Source: Halopseudomonas bauzanensis (GTDB taxonomy: Bacteria; Pseudomonadota; Gammaproteobacteria; Pseudomonadales; Pseudomonadaceae). Taken from it: a stretch of DNA of 64,000 nucleotides. Location: positions 942,278 through 1,006,277 of the forward strand of contig NZ_FOUA01000001.1 of assembly GCF_900114735.1 (NCBI RefSeq). Direction: 5' to 3'. A model generated the notes under the pieces. It had not been told where the DNA came from and searched no databases. It saw only the letters and a list, made by a program, of their open reading frames with translations. Each line of letters starts with the position of its first letter. Position 1 is the first letter of the stretch. Below are positions 28,402-37,080 of the stretch, piece by piece. Made by a program: the position numbers and the translations under genes.

Positions 28402-29547
28402 ATGACCATGAAAATGAAATACAGCACTTTTTCCCAGGCCGACAATAACCAGATGGGCGAGCCGATGTTCTTCGGCCAGCCGGTCAACGTGGCGCGCTAT
28501 GATCAGCAGAAGTACCCGATTTTCGAGAAGCTGATCGAGAAGCAGCTGTCGTTCTTCTGGCGCCCCGAGGAAGTGGACGTATCCCAGGATCGCATCGATT
28601 TCCGCAACCTGCCGGATCATGAAAAGCACATATTCCTCGGCAACCTGAAATACCAGACGCTGCTGGATTCGATCCAGGGACGCAGCCCGAACGTGGCCTT
28701 TCTACCGCTGGTGTCCATCCCCGAGCTGGAAACCTGGATCGAGACCTGGTCGTTTTCCGAGACCATCCACAGCCGGTCCTACACCCATATCATCCGTAAT
28801 ATCGTCAACGATCCAGCGGTGGTGTTCGACGATATCGTGCGCAACCGCCACATCATCGAGCGGGCCGGCGATATTTCCACCTATTACGATGAGCTGATCC
28901 AGTACGCCAACCTGTACAACCAGTTCGGTGAGGGCACGCATCAGCTCAATGGTGAAACTATCACTATCGACCTGTTCGAGCTGAAGAAGAAGCTGTACCT
29001 GTGCATGATGTCGGTGAACGTGCTGGAGGCGATCCGCTTCTATGTCAGCTTCGCCTGCTCCTTCGCCTTCGCCGAACGCCGGTTGATGGAGGGCAATGCC
29101 AAGATCATCCGGCTGATCGCCCGTGACGAGGCGCTGCATCTGACGGGCACCCAGCACATCATCAACATCATGCAGGAAGGTGATGACGACCCGCAGATGG
29201 CCGAGGTGGCCCGGGCCTGCCATGAACAGAGTATCGAGATATTCCGCCATGCCGCCGAGCAGGAGAAGCAGTGGGCCGAGTACCTGTTCAAGGACGGCTC
29301 CATGATCGGCCTGAACTACAGCATTCTCAGCCAGTACGTGGAATACATCACCAATCTGCGCATGAGTGCGGTGGGACTGGAGCCGATCTTCCCGGGCGCC
29401 AATCAGAATCCGATTCCCTGGATCAACGCCTGGCTGGTGTCGGACAACGTCCAGGTCGCGCCGCAGGAAGTGGAGGTCAGTTCCTACCTGGTCGGTCAGA
29501 TCGACTCTGAAGTATCCCTGGAAGATCTCGGCGAGTTCGAGCTGTAA
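28402..29547 (+). CDS. nrdB: Class Ia ribonucleoside-diphosphate reductase, beta subunit
   Basis: Diferric-tyrosyl-radical subunit of 381 residues. The iron ligands and radical residue are visible as in Escherichia NrdB: Asp in LLDSIQGR, Glu and His in [13 protein letters not shown] (the Tyr being the radical site), Glu in FAFAERR, and Glu and His in RDEALHLTG. The C-terminal tail [11 protein letters not shown] is the acidic, hydrophobic peptide that docks on NrdA. It starts three bases after nrdA; ATGs at 28402, 28408 and 28414 are all possible starts, and the first is given. The following ferredoxin gene completes the nrdAB-yfaE set. Confidence 0.96.
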   Translation: MTMKMKYSTFSQADNNQMGEPMFFGQPVNVARYDQQKYPIFEKLIEKQLSFFWRPEEVDVSQDRIDFRNLPDHEKHIFLGNLKYQTLLDSIQGRSPNVAFLPLVSIPELETWIETWSFSETIHSRSYTHIIRNIVNDPAVVFDDIVRNRHIIERAGDISTYYDELIQYANLYNQFGEGTHQLNGETITIDLFELKKKLYLCMMSVNVLEAIRFYVSFACSFAFAERRLMEGNAKIIRLIARDEALHLTGTQHIINIMQEGDDDPQMAEVARACHEQSIEIFRHAAEQEKQWAEYLFKDGSMIGLNYSILSQYVEYITNLRMSAVGLEPIFPGANQNPIPWINAWLVSDNVQVAPQEVEVSSYLVGQIDSEVSLEDLGEFEL

Positions 29548-29551
29548 AGCA

Positions 29552-29812
29552 GTGCAGGTGATTACCCGGGATACCCTGTTCGAACTGGCGGAAGGAGAAA
29601 CCCTGCTCGAAGGGCTGGAACGTACCGGTCACCATGTCGAGTATCAGTGCCGCAGTGGCTACTGCGGCGCCTGCCGGATCAAACTCAAGGTTGGCAGCGT
29701 GGTCTATCCCAAACCACCGCTGGCCTTTGTCAAACGCGACGAGATCCTGCCCTGCTGCTGCCTGGTCACCGAGCCGATCGTCATCAACGTGCCCCTCAAA
29801 AGCAAACTGTGA
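29552..29812 (+). CDS. yfaE: 2Fe-2S ferredoxin, NrdB cofactor maintenance (YfaE-like)
   Basis: Plant-type ferredoxin of 86 residues. The cluster ligands are in YQCRSGYCGACRIKL (Cys-x4-Cys-x2-Cys) and the later LPCCCLV. The family member YfaE of Escherichia reduces and reloads the NrdB diiron site. The frame has no ATG in a suitable place; GTG 29552, four bases after the nrdB stop, gives VQVITRDTLFELAEGETLL, and a second GTG at 29558 is also possible. Position immediately behind nrdB supports the role. Confidence 0.88.
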   Translation: MQVITRDTLFELAEGETLLEGLERTGHHVEYQCRSGYCGACRIKLKVGSVVYPKPPLAFVKRDEILPCCCLVTEPIVINVPLKSKL

Positions 29813-29820
29813 GTGCCGCC

Positions 29821-30360
29821 ATGTTCGAGATACAACCGATGGACCCGGAACGTTACCGCGAACAGACACGCCGCAGCACACTGATCATCGTCGCCCTGCT
29901 GGCAGTATCGTGCATTGGCATGGCGACCCTGTCCATCGCCCTGTTCGGCACGCCCGGTGGTAATAACTTCCGCTGGAACCTGGGTGGCGTGCTTGCCGGC
30001 CTGCTGCTGGCCATCGCCATCGTGCGTTTCTATTGCTGGCAACAACCCTGGATGGCGTCGGCGGTCTACGGCTTTCGGCTCAAGCGCAACCTGATGAAAG
30101 TGACCAACATCATGCATCAGGTCGAAGCCGGCGTCGCCGCCAACGATCCTACCGCCATGCGGGTGCTGCGGTTCTATCATCTCGGGGTGACGCAGATGTA
30201 CCAGCTGGATGGCAACACCAGTGCTCTCAGCGATATGGTCCGGCAGGTCGACGAGCATCGCGAGCGCATGCTGGCGCAAGGATTGACGCCAGAGCAGGAA
30301 CGTCTCGACCCGGCCTGGCTCAGCGCTGTCAGTGAGCGCTGGCGCGGCGGCAAGGACTAA
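29821..30360 (+). CDS. DUF3087 family membrane protein
   Basis: Protein of 179 residues with two N-terminal transmembrane helices (about 20-42 and 52-72) and a soluble, helical C-terminal part containing KRNLMKVTNIMHQVEAGV. It resembles DUF3087 proteins found in pseudomonads and relatives; no function is established. ATG 29821 lies eight bases after the ferredoxin stop, so it is probably co-transcribed with the nrd genes, but a link to dNTP synthesis is not shown. Confidence 0.75.
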   Translation: MFEIQPMDPERYREQTRRSTLIIVALLAVSCIGMATLSIALFGTPGGNNFRWNLGGVLAGLLLAIAIVRFYCWQQPWMASAVYGFRLKRNLMKVTNIMHQVEAGVAANDPTAMRVLRFYHLGVTQMYQLDGNTSALSDMVRQVDEHRERMLAQGLTPEQERLDPAWLSAVSERWRGGKD

Positions 30361-30438
30361 GCAGGCAGGTAAAACAGCCTGAACCAATAGCGCGACTGCC
30401 AGGACCAATTCTCTGAAGCCATCGTTCGGAGAGACCTG

Positions 30439-31047
30439 ATGTCACTCACCGCCCTAGCCCTGAACTGCACCCTGAAACCCTCCCCTGCCGACTCTTCCTG
30501 CGACCTGCTGCTCAAGCAGACCCTCGCCGCGCTGCAGGAGCAGGGCGCGCAAGGCGAGTTGCTGCGAGTCGTCGATTACAACATCAAACCCGGCGTCACC
30601 TCGGATGAAGGCGACGGCGATGACTGGCCGATGATTCGCCAGAAGATGCTGGCCGCCGATATCCTCATCCTGGGCACACCAGTCTGGCTCGGCCATCCGT
30701 CCAGCCTGTGTCAGCGGGTGCTGGAACGACTGGATGCCCTGCTCAGCGAAACCGATGATCAGGGCCGCATGCTGTCCTATGGCAAGGTCGCCGGCGTCGC
30801 CGTGGTGGGCAACGAGGACGGTGCTCATCACATCGTGGCGCAGGTCTATCAGGGGCTGAATGACGTCGGTTTCACTCTGCCCGCCAATAGCTGTACCTAC
30901 TGGGTTGGCGAGGCCATGGGTTCGATCGATTTCAAGGATCTGCCAGCGACACCGGACAAGGTGGTGCAGACCACCCGCGTGCTGGCACAAAACTGCGTGC
31001 ACCTGGCCAGGCTGCTGAAACAGCAGCAGTACCCAGCGCAAAAATGA
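30439..31047 (+). CDS. Flavodoxin-fold NAD(P)H-dependent oxidoreductase
   Basis: Flavoprotein-like enzyme of 202 residues of the NADPH-dependent FMN reductase/WrbA-like superfamily. The first strand ALALNCTLKPSPADSSCD holds the FMN-phosphate loop, ILILGTPVWLGHPSS is the typical middle FMN-binding block, and GVAVVGNEDGAHH the third. Likely reduces flavin, quinone or nitro compounds; the substrate is unknown. GGAGAG lies before the ATG. A hairpin overlaps its stop codon. Confidence 0.85.
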   Translation: MSLTALALNCTLKPSPADSSCDLLLKQTLAALQEQGAQGELLRVVDYNIKPGVTSDEGDGDDWPMIRQKMLAADILILGTPVWLGHPSSLCQRVLERLDALLSETDDQGRMLSYGKVAGVAVVGNEDGAHHIVAQVYQGLNDVGFTLPANSCTYWVGEAMGSIDFKDLPATPDKVVQTTRVLAQNCVHLARLLKQQQYPAQK

Positions 31048-31069
31048 TGAGCCGCTGGGAGCGGCTCAT
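31047..31069. terminator. Stem-loop between convergent genes
   Basis: ATGAGCCGCT (31047-31056) pairs perfectly with AGCGGCTCAT (31060-31069) over a 3-base loop. It lies between a plus-strand stop (31047) and a minus-strand stop (31079) and probably ends both transcripts, though a T-run is missing. Confidence 0.6.
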
Positions 31070-31078
31070 CGAGTGGTG

Positions 31079-32416
31079 TCAGTTGCCGGCGCGGCGCAGC
31101 GCCTGGGGCGAGAAGTCCCGGGGAGACATCTCGTAGTTGAAATCGTACATCGGCTCGTTGTTGTCCAGGCCGTCGACGAAGTAATTACCGGTCTTCAGGT
31201 AGTAGAGCGTTTCCAGGGTGCTGTTGAACATCGGCAGCTCGTAGTAGCTGATCGGGTGGGTTTCCTGCAGCCCGACCAGCTCGCCCTTGTCATCACGCAG
31301 GTCCACCGCCAGGATCTGCCAGCTGTCCTCGTCCACATAGAAACGCCGCGTGTGATAGGGATGGGAATAGCCGGTCCGCAGGTTGGCCTCCACTACCCAG
31401 ACCCGGTGCAGCTCGTAGCGCAGCAGCTCGGGATTCAAGGTCTTGGGCAGCACGATGCGGTCGTAATCGATGCCCTGCTGATGCACCGCGTAGCTGTTGT
31501 AGGGCACCAGCATTTCCTGCTTGCCAACCAATGACCACTCATAACGATCCGGCGCGCCGTTGTAGGAATCCACCACATCGGCGGTGGCCAGACCACTGGT
31601 ATCCGGCTGCACCGAATCGTAGGCCAGCGACGGCAGGCGCCGGACGCGGCGGTCACTCGGGCTGTAGCGCCAGGCACGGCGTGTGGTCAACACCTGATCC
31701 AGCGGGTCCTGCACCACCAGCGAAGTACCGGACAGTTTGGCCGGCGCCGTCACCTGATAGCGGTAGTACAGCAGGGTGTTGTCCATTTCCTCAAGGGTCA
31801 TACCCTCGCGGTTGTAGACATAGTAAATATAGCGGTCACGTTTGATCAGGTTGCTGCGACCATTGATCACCACTGCCTGATTGTTGATGAAGCGGGTCTG
31901 CTCGCCCTTGTAGTGCAGGATGTGGTTCCAGATGACTTCCATGCCACCCTGCGGAATCGGGAAAGGGATGCCCGCCACGGCGCCGGAGACACCATTGCCG
32001 TTGGAGATCAGCTCGGCACGTTCGGCGTTGGCCCGCGTGGCATCGTAGATGCGCTGCGGCGCTGCGGCGCTACGCCGGGTCGGATAGACCTGCAGATAGT
32101 AGTCGGGATTTCGCTCCAGCAAATCGGCCAGGCCAGCCGGCAGCAATTCCCGATGCTGGGCCAGATCGGCACCGTCGACGCGATACAGCATGGCATCATC
32201 GGCAAACGGATCGGGATGGTGCATGCCCGGCTGGTAGTGTGCTGGCGGCTGCACGCCGCCGGTCCAGGCGGGAATGGTACCGGCGGCATTGCCGGCACGC
32301 TCGGCCCCCAATGGGGTCAGATCGGCCCCCAGACGTGCTGCCTGGGCGGGGTCCACCTTGGCCTGAACCTGGCACGCCAAAGCGGCCAGAATGACAACGC
32401 CGAACTTCCTGTACAT
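31079..32416 (-). CDS. DUF1329 exported protein
   Basis: Exported protein of 445 residues with a signal peptide (about 1-19, ending QVQA) and a long mature domain matching DUF1329, a LolA/LppX-like fold family common in Pseudomonas and often found with RND exporters or lipid/sterol-degradation genes. Typical blocks are NAAGTIPAWTGG near residue 45 and the C-terminal YELPMFNSTLETLYYLKTGN. Such proteins may help carry lipids to the outer membrane; this is family-level inference. A strong AAGGAG site precedes ATG 32416. No RND or esterase gene is beside it here. Confidence 0.85.
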   Translation of the reverse strand: MYRKFGVVILAALACQVQAKVDPAQAARLGADLTPLGAERAGNAAGTIPAWTGGVQPPAHYQPGMHHPDPFADDAMLYRVDGADLAQHRELLPAGLADLLERNPDYYLQVYPTRRSAAAPQRIYDATRANAERAELISNGNGVSGAVAGIPFPIPQGGMEVIWNHILHYKGEQTRFINNQAVVINGRSNLIKRDRYIYYVYNREGMTLEEMDNTLLYYRYQVTAPAKLSGTSLVVQDPLDQVLTTRRAWRYSPSDRRVRRLPSLAYDSVQPDTSGLATADVVDSYNGAPDRYEWSLVGKQEMLVPYNSYAVHQQGIDYDRIVLPKTLNPELLRYELHRVWVVEANLRTGYSHPYHTRRFYVDEDSWQILAVDLRDDKGELVGLQETHPISYYELPMFNSTLETLYYLKTGNYFVDGLDNNEPMYDFNYEMSPRDFSPQALRRAGN

Positions 32417-32638
32417 GCACCACTCCTTGAGAGACCGACTCGCTGCTTATCACTGAAGCCGACCGGGAATCCGATTGAATCAAAGCGTCAAAATCGCGGA
32501 ATTGTAACGCGAAACGCCGAGCCCGCTCCACTCCGCTACAAAATGACACAGTTCAGTGAGCCTTCGATGACATATGCCCCCTGCCTGAGGCATCATTGCG
32601 CATGACATGACACCCTTCAGTCCAATGGAAATAGCAGC

Positions 32639-33097
32639 ATGGCCTACTGGCTGGTGAAGACCGAACCTGCCGAATGCGGCATCGAGGATTTTGCCCGCGC
32701 ACCGGATACCCCGGTTCGCTGGGATGGCGTGCGCAACTTCCAGGCGCGCAACTTTCTCATGCAGATGGCAGTCGATGATCTGGTGCTGATCTACCATTCC
32801 AGTTGCCGCCATATCGGCATCGCCGGCATCGCGCGGGTGAGCACCAGCGCTTATGCCGATCCGAGCCAGTTCGACCCCAACTCGCCTTATTTCGATGCCC
32901 GAAGTACCCACGACAAGCCGCGCTGGCAGGCGGTCGATCTGGTCTTCGAACGCCAGCTACCGCGGTTGCTGCCGCTGGACGAGATCAAGGCGCTGGCGGG
33001 CCTGGAGGGGCTGGCGCTGGTGCAGCGCGGCAGCCGGCTGTCGGTGATGCCGGTGAGCACCGAGCAGTGGCGGATACTGCTCGGGCCACACCAGTAG
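32639..33097 (+). CDS. EVE domain protein
   Basis: Single-domain protein of 152 residues with the PUA-like EVE fold: it starts MAYWLVKTEPAECGIEDF and contains WDGVRNFQARNFLMQM and PRWQAVDLVF, all characteristic. EVE domains bind modified bases in DNA or RNA; stand-alone proteobacterial members (YdjN/thymocyte nuclear protein 1-like) have no fixed role. It stands alone between the DUF1329 gene and tatD-like gene. Confidence 0.9.
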   Translation: MAYWLVKTEPAECGIEDFARAPDTPVRWDGVRNFQARNFLMQMAVDDLVLIYHSSCRHIGIAGIARVSTSAYADPSQFDPNSPYFDARSTHDKPRWQAVDLVFERQLPRLLPLDEIKALAGLEGLALVQRGSRLSVMPVSTEQWRILLGPHQ

Positions 33098-33215
33098 CGC
33101 AGGTGCGCTCAGAATCATCCCGATCTCAGCTGGCATGTCGAGCGCCTCAATAGCCGACAGGCCCAGCTTCCCCGCTGCACTTGCTCCTTGGCTCATCAGC
33201 GGCGAAGCTATACCC

Positions 33216-34013
33216 ATGACCATCTATATCGATACCCACACCCATCTGGACTTTTCCGACTTCGACGATGATCGCGACGCGGTGCTTGCCGACAGCGGCC
33301 GTCTGGGTGTGCGTCGTCTGCTGGTCATGGGGGTGGCTCGCAGCAATTGGGATACGCTCTGGGATTTGGTAGAGAATGATCCCAGGCTGTACGCCGCTTT
33401 CGGAATGCACCCGGTGTTCCTCGATGAACATCAGCCGGAGGATCTGCAACACCTGCGTGAGCGCTTGGAACAGCATGCGGCAGACCCGCGCTGCTGCGCG
33501 GTTGGCGAGTTCGGCCTGGACTACTATATCGAGGAGCCCGACCGGGAACGCCAGCAGCAGCTGTTCGAAGCCCAACTGCAGATCGCCGCGGATGTCGATC
33601 TGCCGGTGTTGCTGCATGTGCGCCGCGCCCACGCCCCGGTGATCGCCGCACTGAAACGCTACCAGCTGCGCCGTGCCGGCATCATCCATGCGTTTTCCGG
33701 CAGTTATGAAGAGGCCCGTGAATATATCCGCCTGGGCTTCAAGCTGGGCATGGGCGGCGCGGCCACCTGGCCCCAGGCCAAGCGTATGCATCGGGTCATC
33801 GCACAGCTGCCGGCCGAGAGCCTGGTGCTGGAGACTGACTGCCCCGATATGGCGCCGGCGTTCCGCCCCTATCAGCGCAACAGGCCGCAGAACCTGCCGC
33901 AGATCTGCGCCGAGCTGGCTGAACTGCGCGGTGAAACTGCTGAACAACTGGCCCGCCAATGCCTGCATAACACCTGTGAATTGTTCGGCTGGTCTGCCAC
34001 TGCGGTGTCGTAA
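33216..34013 (+). CDS. TatD family metal-dependent hydrolase
   Basis: TIM-barrel hydrolase of 265 residues. Metal ligands and active-site motifs are visible: DTHTHLDFSDF at the N-terminus, GEFGLDY (Glu), LLHVRRAH (His), IIHAFSG (His) and LETDCPD (Asp). Family members act as 3'-5' exonucleases or deoxyribonucleases. ATG 33216 is preceded only by a weak site; the frame is open further upstream, but the family-typical start MTIYIDTHTHLD fixes it. This one is closer to the YjjV/YcfH-type paralogues than to TatD proper, which cannot be separated by eye. Confidence 0.9.
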   Translation: MTIYIDTHTHLDFSDFDDDRDAVLADSGRLGVRRLLVMGVARSNWDTLWDLVENDPRLYAAFGMHPVFLDEHQPEDLQHLRERLEQHAADPRCCAVGEFGLDYYIEEPDRERQQQLFEAQLQIAADVDLPVLLHVRRAHAPVIAALKRYQLRRAGIIHAFSGSYEEAREYIRLGFKLGMGGAATWPQAKRMHRVIAQLPAESLVLETDCPDMAPAFRPYQRNRPQNLPQICAELAELRGETAEQLARQCLHNTCELFGWSATAVS

Positions 34014-34069
34014 ACCCATGACTCTGGTAGAGTCGGACCATCAAGCGGAAATCACTGCAAGGAGACAGG

Positions 34070-34540
34070 ATGGCACTGGGCATAGCACTACTGCTGATCT
34101 GGCTGGTACTACTGGTGCGCTTTCCGCGCATCATGTTGCCGGCCAGCGCGATCATCGTCGGCCTGACCGTAGTCCTGGCGGCCGGCGTCGGTATCTGGCA
34201 ATGGCAGTACGGCAAGGATGTCCAGCGCCTGGATATCAGTATTCAGCATATGCCCGACGCGTGCGACTTCGGCAAGCCGTTGCAGGTGCGTATCCATAAT
34301 CAGGCAGACCGCACCGCCAGCCATATCAGCTGGCGACTGCTGGCCCGCCAGCCGGGGTATAACACCAACCTGCTGGATACCGGGGTGACCGAAGGCATCT
34401 ATCAGACCAGTCAGCCACTGGCCGCCGGCGAGCACTGGCAGCAGTGTTACAGCGTACCGCGTCTGCGCAGCGGGTATCACCCGGCAGACCTGGAATACCT
34501 GGCCGACAAGGTGCGCGCCGACTTCATCAAGACCGAATAA
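34070..34540 (+). CDS. Unrecognised membrane-anchored protein
   Basis: Protein of 156 residues that I do not recognise. Two hydrophobic helices span about 3-17 and 24-43 (LPASAIIVGLTVVLAAGVGI), followed by an extracytoplasmic domain of about 110 residues with two cysteines (ACDF and QCYS) that could form a disulfide and an immunoglobulin-like beta pattern (VRIHNQADRTASHISWRL). The site AAGGAGACAGG precedes ATG 34070. It lies 56 bases after the TatD-type gene and 21 bases before the SDR gene. Confidence 0.7.
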   Translation: MALGIALLLIWLVLLVRFPRIMLPASAIIVGLTVVLAAGVGIWQWQYGKDVQRLDISIQHMPDACDFGKPLQVRIHNQADRTASHISWRLLARQPGYNTNLLDTGVTEGIYQTSQPLAAGEHWQQCYSVPRLRSGYHPADLEYLADKVRADFIKTE

Positions 34541-34561
34541 ACACAAGAAAAAGGGATGACC

Positions 34562-35392
34562 ATGAGTAAACCCGTCGCACTGATTACCGGCTGCTCCAGC
34601 GGCATCGGCCAGGCCCTGGCTCATATCTGCCTGGATGAAGGCTATGCGGTGTTCGCCGCCGCCCGCAACCCCGCCACCTTAGCCCCCCTTACCGCGCGGG
34701 GCGCGACGGCAGTAACGCTGGATGTGAATGATGCTGCGCAGATCGCCGCCTGCCGCGAGCGGTTGTCCAGCGAATCTGGCCGATTGGATCTGCTGGTCAA
34801 CAACGCTGGCTACGGCGCCATGGGGCCAATACTGGATGCCGACCGCGAGACGCTGTTGCGGCAGTTCGACACCAATGTCTTCGCTCCCGTGCAGTTGGTG
34901 CGCGCCACCGCCGATCTGCTGCGTGACAGCGGCGGACTGATCGTCAATATCGGCAGCGTATCGGGCGTGACCACCACACCATTCTCCGGCGTGTATTGCG
35001 CCTCCAAGGCGGCGCTACATGCATTGTCCGAGGCCATGCGCATGGAACTGGCGCCCTTTGGTATCGAGGTGCTGACGGTACAGCCCGGCGCCATCGCCTC
35101 GGATTTCGGCAACAATGCCACCGCAGCCATTACCTTGGCCGAGGGCTCCTGGTTCAAGCCCTGGGAAAAGGCCGTGCAGGCGCGGGCCAATGCCTCGCAG
35201 AAAGCCAGCTCCACTTCCGCCCGGGAATTCGCCATGGAACTGATGGGCTACATCAAGAACCCGCTACGCCCGGAAACCGCCGTGATCGGCTCCGGCAGCC
35301 GCAGCATGCTGCGCTTGAAACGCTGGCTACCGGCCTCGGTGCGCGAGGCGCAAATGCGCAAGCGGTTTGGTCTGGATCGCAAGCCCGGTTAA
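34562..35392 (+). CDS. SDR family oxidoreductase
   Basis: Classical short-chain dehydrogenase of 276 residues: TGCSSGIG at 9-16 in the NAD(P) site, NNAGYGAMG after strand 4, active-site Ser in NIGSVSG, and YCASKAALHALSE supplying Tyr and Lys. The C-terminal part resembles retinol-dehydrogenase-like/ketoreductase SDRs of unknown substrate. An in-frame ATG at 34556 is adjacent to AAGGG, so ATG 34562 with proper spacing is preferred. Confidence 0.88.
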   Translation: MSKPVALITGCSSGIGQALAHICLDEGYAVFAAARNPATLAPLTARGATAVTLDVNDAAQIAACRERLSSESGRLDLLVNNAGYGAMGPILDADRETLLRQFDTNVFAPVQLVRATADLLRDSGGLIVNIGSVSGVTTTPFSGVYCASKAALHALSEAMRMELAPFGIEVLTVQPGAIASDFGNNATAAITLAEGSWFKPWEKAVQARANASQKASSTSAREFAMELMGYIKNPLRPETAVIGSGSRSMLRLKRWLPASVREAQMRKRFGLDRKPG

Positions 35393-35484
35393 GGCCAGCG
35401 GCAAACCACCGAAACATTTTAGCGCTGGCGAGCGTCGCACATGTTTGGCACTATCGCTCGATTAATAATTCTGGAGACCTGCCC

Positions 35485-36348
35485 ATGCGCTGGCTGTTAC
35501 CCCTTTTCACCGTATTTCTGATGGTCGGTCTGGCCGTCCCCGATGCCGAAGCCCGGCGCATGGGCGGCGGCAAGAGCTTCGGCGCCGCGCCGATGCACAA
35601 GAGCCAGCCGGCTCAGCGTCAGACCCCACAGCAGCAAGCCAACCCGCGCAACCAGCAGCAGAACCCGGCAGCCACTTCCGGCGCCAGCCGCTGGCTTGGC
35701 CCGTTGGCTGGTATCGCCGCTGGCGGTCTGCTGGCCTCCATGCTGTTCGGTGACGGTTTTCAGGGTCTGCAGCTGTTCGACATCCTGATCTTCGGCCTGA
35801 TCGCCTTCGTGCTGTTCAAGCTGTTCTCCCGCCGCAACGCGCCAGCCATGCAGCGCCAGCCACATCCGGCCGGCGGCCCGATTGAACAGCCGCAAGCACC
35901 GCAAAGCTGGTCGCCACAAGGCGGCGCCGCAGCGCAGCCGGCAGTCCAGCCGGTGGCGGCCCCGCCGCTCACCATGGATGCCCCGGCCTGGTTCAATGCC
36001 GACAGCTTCCTCAAGGGTGCAGAAGAGCACTTCTATACACTGCAGCGCCATTGGCGCGACGGTGACAGCGCCGGCATGGCCGAGTACCTGGACCCGGCCC
36101 TGCTGCAACAAATGATGATCGAACGCGTCGACAACCCGCCGAGCACCAACGGTTTCGTTGAAGAGCTGGAGGTACGCCTGGAAGGGATCGAACAGCGTGA
36201 CGGTCGGACCATCGCCACTGTCGGTTTCACTGGCCTGGATCGCGAGTTCCCGCAGGATGAAGGCGAGCGCTTCGATGAAAGCTGGCGTCTGGAACGTGCC
36301 GATGGCGAGAACCAACCGTGGGTGATCTGCGGTATCCGCCAGAACTAA
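35485..36348 (+). CDS. Tim44-like domain membrane protein
   Basis: Exported or membrane protein of 287 residues: signal-like helix (1-23), a glutamine/proline-rich stretch (about 35-65), two hydrophobic segments (about 70-110), another Pro/Gln/Ala linker, and a C-terminal Tim44-like domain from about residue 165 (MDAPAWFNADSFLKGAEEHF). This arrangement is typical of bacterial Tim44/TimA-like proteins whose function is unclear. CTGGAGACC precedes the ATG. A strong terminator follows. Confidence 0.85.
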   Translation: MRWLLPLFTVFLMVGLAVPDAEARRMGGGKSFGAAPMHKSQPAQRQTPQQQANPRNQQQNPAATSGASRWLGPLAGIAAGGLLASMLFGDGFQGLQLFDILIFGLIAFVLFKLFSRRNAPAMQRQPHPAGGPIEQPQAPQSWSPQGGAAAQPAVQPVAAPPLTMDAPAWFNADSFLKGAEEHFYTLQRHWRDGDSAGMAEYLDPALLQQMMIERVDNPPSTNGFVEELEVRLEGIEQRDGRTIATVGFTGLDREFPQDEGERFDESWRLERADGENQPWVICGIRQN

Positions 36349-36367
36349 GGCGAAGCAGCAACAAGTA

Positions 36368-36399
36368 AAAACCCTCGGTTTTCGGACCGAGGGTTTTTT
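36368..36399 (+). terminator. Rho-independent terminator
   Basis: AAAACCCTCGGT pairs with ACCGAGGGTTTTTT around a TTTCGG loop, ending in six T residues; 20 bases after the Tim44-like gene. The A-rich left arm makes it usable from the minus strand for roxR as well. Confidence 0.9.
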
Positions 36400-36470
36400 A
36401 TGGTTACCACGGGGCAGGCTGGGAAGAGCGCTCGGCCTGCCAGCCGGGACGTTGATTTATTGCCTATTGC

Positions 36471-37025
36471 TCAGCGCCGTACCGGGCGCTTCTGCAGTTT
36501 GCGCTGCAGCGTGCGGCGATGCATGCCCAGGGCGCGCGCGGTGGCGGAGATATTGCCGTCGTGCTCGGCCAGCACCCGCTGGATATGCTCCCATTGCAGC
36601 CGGTCCACCGACATGGGGTGCTCGGGCACCAGGCTTTCCGGGTCGGCCTGGTCCGACAGCAGCGCAGTCAGTACGTCATCGGCATCGGCCGGCTTGCACA
36701 GGTAATTGCAGGCGCCCCGCTTGATCGCTTCCACAGCGGTGGTGATGCTGGAATAACCGGTCAGGATGACCACCCGCAGGTCCGGATACAACTCCAGCAA
36801 CCGCGGCAGCAGGACCAGCCCCGAGTCGCCCTCCATTTTCAGATCCAGCACCGCATAATCAGGCTTCTGCCGCTGCGCCACGACCATGGCCTCCTCCGCA
36901 TCGCCGGCAGTACTGACCTGCAGACCGCGGCGGGTCAGCGCCCGGGCCATTACACGGGTAAAAGTCGGGTCGTCGTCCACCAACAACAATAGCGGCTGCT
37001 CGTCCTGATTGAATTCTTCAGTCAT
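36471..37025 (-). CDS. roxR: Redox response regulator RoxR (RegA/PrrA/ActR type)
   Basis: Two-domain response regulator of 184 residues: receiver domain with acidic pocket VDDD, phospho-acceptor Asp in YAVLDLKMEGDSG, and Lys in CKPAD, then a short Fis-type helix-turn-helix HDGNISATARALGMHRRTLQ. The proline-poor linker and layout match RegA/PrrA/RoxR. In pseudomonads RoxSR controls terminal oxidases including the cyanide-insensitive oxidase. It is read after roxS with a 55-base gap. Confidence 0.92.
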   Translation of the reverse strand: MTEEFNQDEQPLLLLVDDDPTFTRVMARALTRRGLQVSTAGDAEEAMVVAQRQKPDYAVLDLKMEGDSGLVLLPRLLELYPDLRVVILTGYSSITTAVEAIKRGACNYLCKPADADDVLTALLSDQADPESLVPEHPMSVDRLQWEHIQRVLAEHDGNISATARALGMHRRTLQRKLQKRPVRR

Positions 37026-37080
37026 GCCTGCTCCTTAATAGCAATGGAGTCGCTGAAAAGCGCTGCCAACGCAGCCGATT

